Shown: one piece after another, positions 14,772-16,891 of the stretch
Layout: every line of letters begins with the position of its first letter
Numbering within the stretch: the first letter of the stretch is position 1
Assembly: GCA_030631125.1 (NCBI GenBank)
Contig: DAOVLS010000011.1
Location: 1-16,891, forward strand
Direction of reading: 5' to 3'
DNA from: Planctomycetales bacterium
GTDB lineage: Bacteria > Planctomycetota > Phycisphaerae > SM23-33
DNA length: 16,891 nt
Notes under the pieces: model-generated
Told to the model about the DNA's origin: nothing
Databases searched by the model: none
What the model saw: the letters and a program-made list of their open reading frames with translations, nothing else
Position numbers and translations under genes: made by a program

Positions 14772-14786
14772 GCTGAAACTTTCAGC
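14772..14786. promoter_or_regulatory. Operator-like palindrome upstream of the HEAT lipoprotein
   Basis: GCTGAAA-C-TTTCAGC, perfect 7-base arms around one base, with a half-site AACTTTCAG repeated 19 bases earlier (14758-14766). A weak -10-like TAGAAT follows at 14803-14808, 17 bases after TTTCAG (14780-14785), so the palindrome would overlap the -35. No regulator is suggested. It could equally be chance. Confidence 0.35.
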
Positions 14787-14838
14787 GTGTTCCGACGTCT
14801 GATAGAATAGAATGGTTATATTCCGGAGAGGTTGCTCT

Positions 14839-16891
14839 ATGAAAACAGTCATAATCGCACTGGCGGGCCTGATGCTGTGGGGATGTGATTCCCCCACAAA
14901 CCTCGCGAGTTCCCAACCGGTCGCGCAGCCGGCAACCTCTGCCGGCTCGTCCGCGAAATGTCCGCAGATCGAACTGCCGGATGGCTTCACCATCGTGTGG
15001 GTAATCGGAAGCAAGGACGGCCGGTATCTTGCCGTCTTCGGGGTTCCTCGGAAAGAGGATGTGCCGAACGCGAAGCCGGGGGACCCGATACTGGAGGGAG
15101 GGAAAGAGCCGGGTGCAGGACGATACCTCAATGATTCCACGCTGTTCGCCAAGGGCCATCGCCTCTGGCAGCAGCCGCAGCCATTCCCGAAGCCGAAGCC
15201 GAAGACTCTGCTGTTTGATGCCAAAAAGAACGAGACCACGGAACTCAAGGTTGAAAAGGGGGACGTGGCTGACGATGTTCTTATCCATATCACCGGATTC
15301 TCTCCGGACGGCCGGAAGTTACTCTTCTCCGTTTCTGGCGGTTCCCGCGGAACGACCTACTACGTGCGCGACATGGAAAGCGGCAGGATGCAGAGTATCC
15401 TCGACCCTAATCCCGGGTTGGCCTACTGGATGGGCGACAAGGTGATCGTGGTCAAGCTCGCCGATGGCGTAGTCCTGCCGGCCGAGGTGTATTCCGCCGA
15501 CGGGAAGTGGGAGAAGGTGCTGAACATTCACGCGCTCATTGAGGGCATCGACGATGCGGGCAAGGTCTTGATCGTCTCAGCCGACAAGGACGACCCAACC
15601 AAGCCTCCTCTCCTTGCGAAGGGCAAGGGCTCCCGGGCCAGGCTGGTGATCAACGCGGAAGGAAAGATTCTTCGCAACCTTCGCCCTGTACGACGTACGA
15701 TCCTGCCGAAAATCAGCCCCGGCGGCAAGTACGTGGCGGTCATGGAACTCGACGCAGACAAACCGAACTGGTGGAAGATTCACGTCTATTGCATCGACCG
15801 CGACCGCGGCAACGACCGCACGATTGACGACCCCGACGGCTGCCTGGTCGGCATTCTGGACAACGGTGATGTGCTCGTACGAACTACGAATCCCAGGTAT
15901 CTATCGAGCACGAACCCAACCACACGGTCCAACATTTGCAGGCTTGTGCAGATAGACGGCAAGGGCAAGTCGCGCATACTCGTTGAGGATTTCCATGATG
16001 CATACCTTGTGGGAAGCAAGGTCTATTGCCTCACGACGGATAATCAGGGGCTTAAAGTTGCGGATGTCGTGCAACCTGAGGTCACAACCCAGCCGGTTGG
16101 TAAGGCAGACATGCCTCACCCGGAAATCTGGCGCAAATATCCGAATCTGAAGAAAAAACTGGATGCGGATTTGGGCAGGATGGAGAAGTATCTGAAATCA
16201 CTTGAGCCGGGGGCCTTTGCCGCCAGGCACCCGGAACTTGTGAAAATGGCCGAGTCAGATGATCCTTTGCAGCGTGCCCGCGCGATCAAGGCCATCTCGG
16301 CCCTTCGCGATAAGTCAGCCCTGTCCATCGTGGTGGCCGCGATGAAAAAGAGCAGCCTGGGTAGGGAGGCGCCGCAGTCCATCAGGCTGGCCAATCTGCA
16401 ACCGTGGTTGAGCCTGACCGAATGGATTTATGATGCGTACCATCCCGACAGGAAGACGCCGAGGGAACTGGTCCCCTTGCTCCCGTTGTTCGTGAAGATG
16501 CTCGTGGAGGCGGGCGATAAGCCCAATGTTCGCTGCTGCTGCTTCCAGGCGATAGGATGCCTCGCCGGGCCGGAATGGCTGCCGCTGGTGAAGGACCTGT
16601 CAGCCAGCCGACATCCAGCCGTTACACACTGGTCCGCCTGGGCCTTGAAAGAAATAGCCAAACGAGCACAACCCGCCGCGCAGCCGGGGGCGGTTTATGG
16701 AGCCACCGCCTACTTGGCGGTCGCGCCGCCGAAGATGCCAGGAAATGTAACCCGCGAGGCCGCCCGCGAGGAAATTGAGAAACAGAAGCAATTCGTTACC
16801 AAATTCATTATCAGCGACGAAGTTCTGAACCATGCCTCCAAAAAAATCTACGAAGAGCGATACGGGCCAAACCACCGCATCATACGAGATG
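14839..16891 (+). CDS. Large lipoprotein with propeller-like and HEAT-like regions, partial at right edge
   Basis: The frame is open from ATG 14839 to the last base (684 codons plus one base), with no stop. GGAGAGG (14825-14831) lies 7 bases upstream. Residues 1-16 form a short signal ending MLWGC, with Cys16 as probable lipid anchor, followed by a Ser/Pro/Ala/Gln-rich linker. Residues about 60-420 carry WD/TolB-like strands, for example GFSPDGRKLLFSV (near 153) and ISPGGKYVAVME (near 292). Residues about 465-600 look like helical HEAT-type repeats (DPLQRARAIKAISALRDKSALSIVVAAM; LPLVKDLSASRHPAVTHWSAWALKEIAKRA). The C-terminal part seen is charged and helical. Both regions are usually protein-binding scaffolds; no catalytic motif was seen. 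Probably an envelope-anchored protein of unknown role. It need not belong to the preceding operon, given the 115-base gap. Confidence 0.8.
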   Translation, partial: MKTVIIALAGLMLWGCDSPTNLASSQPVAQPATSAGSSAKCPQIELPDGFTIVWVIGSKDGRYLAVFGVPRKEDVPNAKPGDPILEGGKEPGAGRYLNDSTLFAKGHRLWQQPQPFPKPKPKTLLFDAKKNETTELKVEKGDVADDVLIHITGFSPDGRKLLFSVSGGSRGTTYYVRDMESGRMQSILDPNPGLAYWMGDKVIVVKLADGVVLPAEVYSADGKWEKVLNIHALIEGIDDAGKVLIVSADKDDPTKPPLLAKGKGSRARLVINAEGKILRNLRPVRRTILPKISPGGKYVAVMELDADKPNWWKIHVYCIDRDRGNDRTIDDPDGCLVGILDNGDVLVRTTNPRYLSSTNPTTRSNICRLVQIDGKGKSRILVEDFHDAYLVGSKVYCLTTDNQGLKVADVVQPEVTTQPVGKADMPHPEIWRKYPNLKKKLDADLGRMEKYLKSLEPGAFAARHPELVKMAESDDPLQRARAIKAISALRDKSALSIVVAAMKKSSLGREAPQSIRLANLQPWLSLTEWIYDAYHPDRKTPRELVPLLPLFVKMLVEAGDKPNVRCCCFQAIGCLAGPEWLPLVKDLSASRHPAVTHWSAWALKEIAKRAQPAAQPGAVYGATAYLAVAPPKMPGNVTREAAREEIEKQKQFVTKFIISDEVLNHASKKIYEERYGPNHRIIRD

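Overview
The window looks like chromosomal DNA from a planctomycete-type bacterium, most likely of the Phycisphaerae. This is inferred from gene content, not proven. The signs are GC-rich coding sequence with frequent GTG starts, many small lipoproteins, tandem neutral-ceramidase-like genes, a URO-D-family protein that is not the haem enzyme, a free-standing SecD P1-like domain, and simple interspersed repeats common in environmental genomes of this kind. No tRNA, rRNA, CRISPR array, transposase or phage gene was seen.

Layout. (1) 1-334, minus: a MerR/excisionase-type helix-turn-helix protein cut by the left edge. A short AT-rich divergent promoter region separates it from (2) 589-3003, plus: two tandem paralogous Asp-box (sialidase-like propeller) lipoproteins. 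(3) 3000-9568, minus: four tandem paralogues of a neutral/alkaline-ceramidase-like hydrolase, followed by a URO-D/methyltransferase-like gene whose stop codon overlaps the stop of the second lipoprotein. (4) From a second divergent promoter region (9569-9748), genes run rightward: a 92-residue unknown protein, a BamB-like PQQ-propeller lipoprotein, purH, a SecD-P1-like membrane-anchored protein, a TIM-barrel protein of unknown function, and a large lipoprotein with propeller-like and HEAT-like parts that runs off the right edge.

How the genes may work together. The four ceramidase-like proteins lack recognisable signal peptides, lack the serine expected in the ceramidase active-site motif, and share an N-terminal extension. 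With the URO-D-like protein 19 bases downstream they look like one cytoplasmic catabolic operon with an unknown substrate. The convergent Asp-box lipoproteins could be its envelope counterpart, but that is a guess from proximity.

The clearest structural anomaly is at purH. The last 36 codons of purH (including stop) occur a second time 819 bases downstream, directly before the TIM-barrel gene. The two copies differ at five positions and every difference is silent in the purH frame, including TAA versus TGA. This suggests recombination between two diverged purH alleles, with the SecD-like gene trapped between the new gene end and the relic. Other non-coding structures are a perfect 23-bp-arm hairpin in the purH leader, a heptamer array before the BamB-like gene, and a hairpin whose right arm is split by a 20-base near-palindrome.
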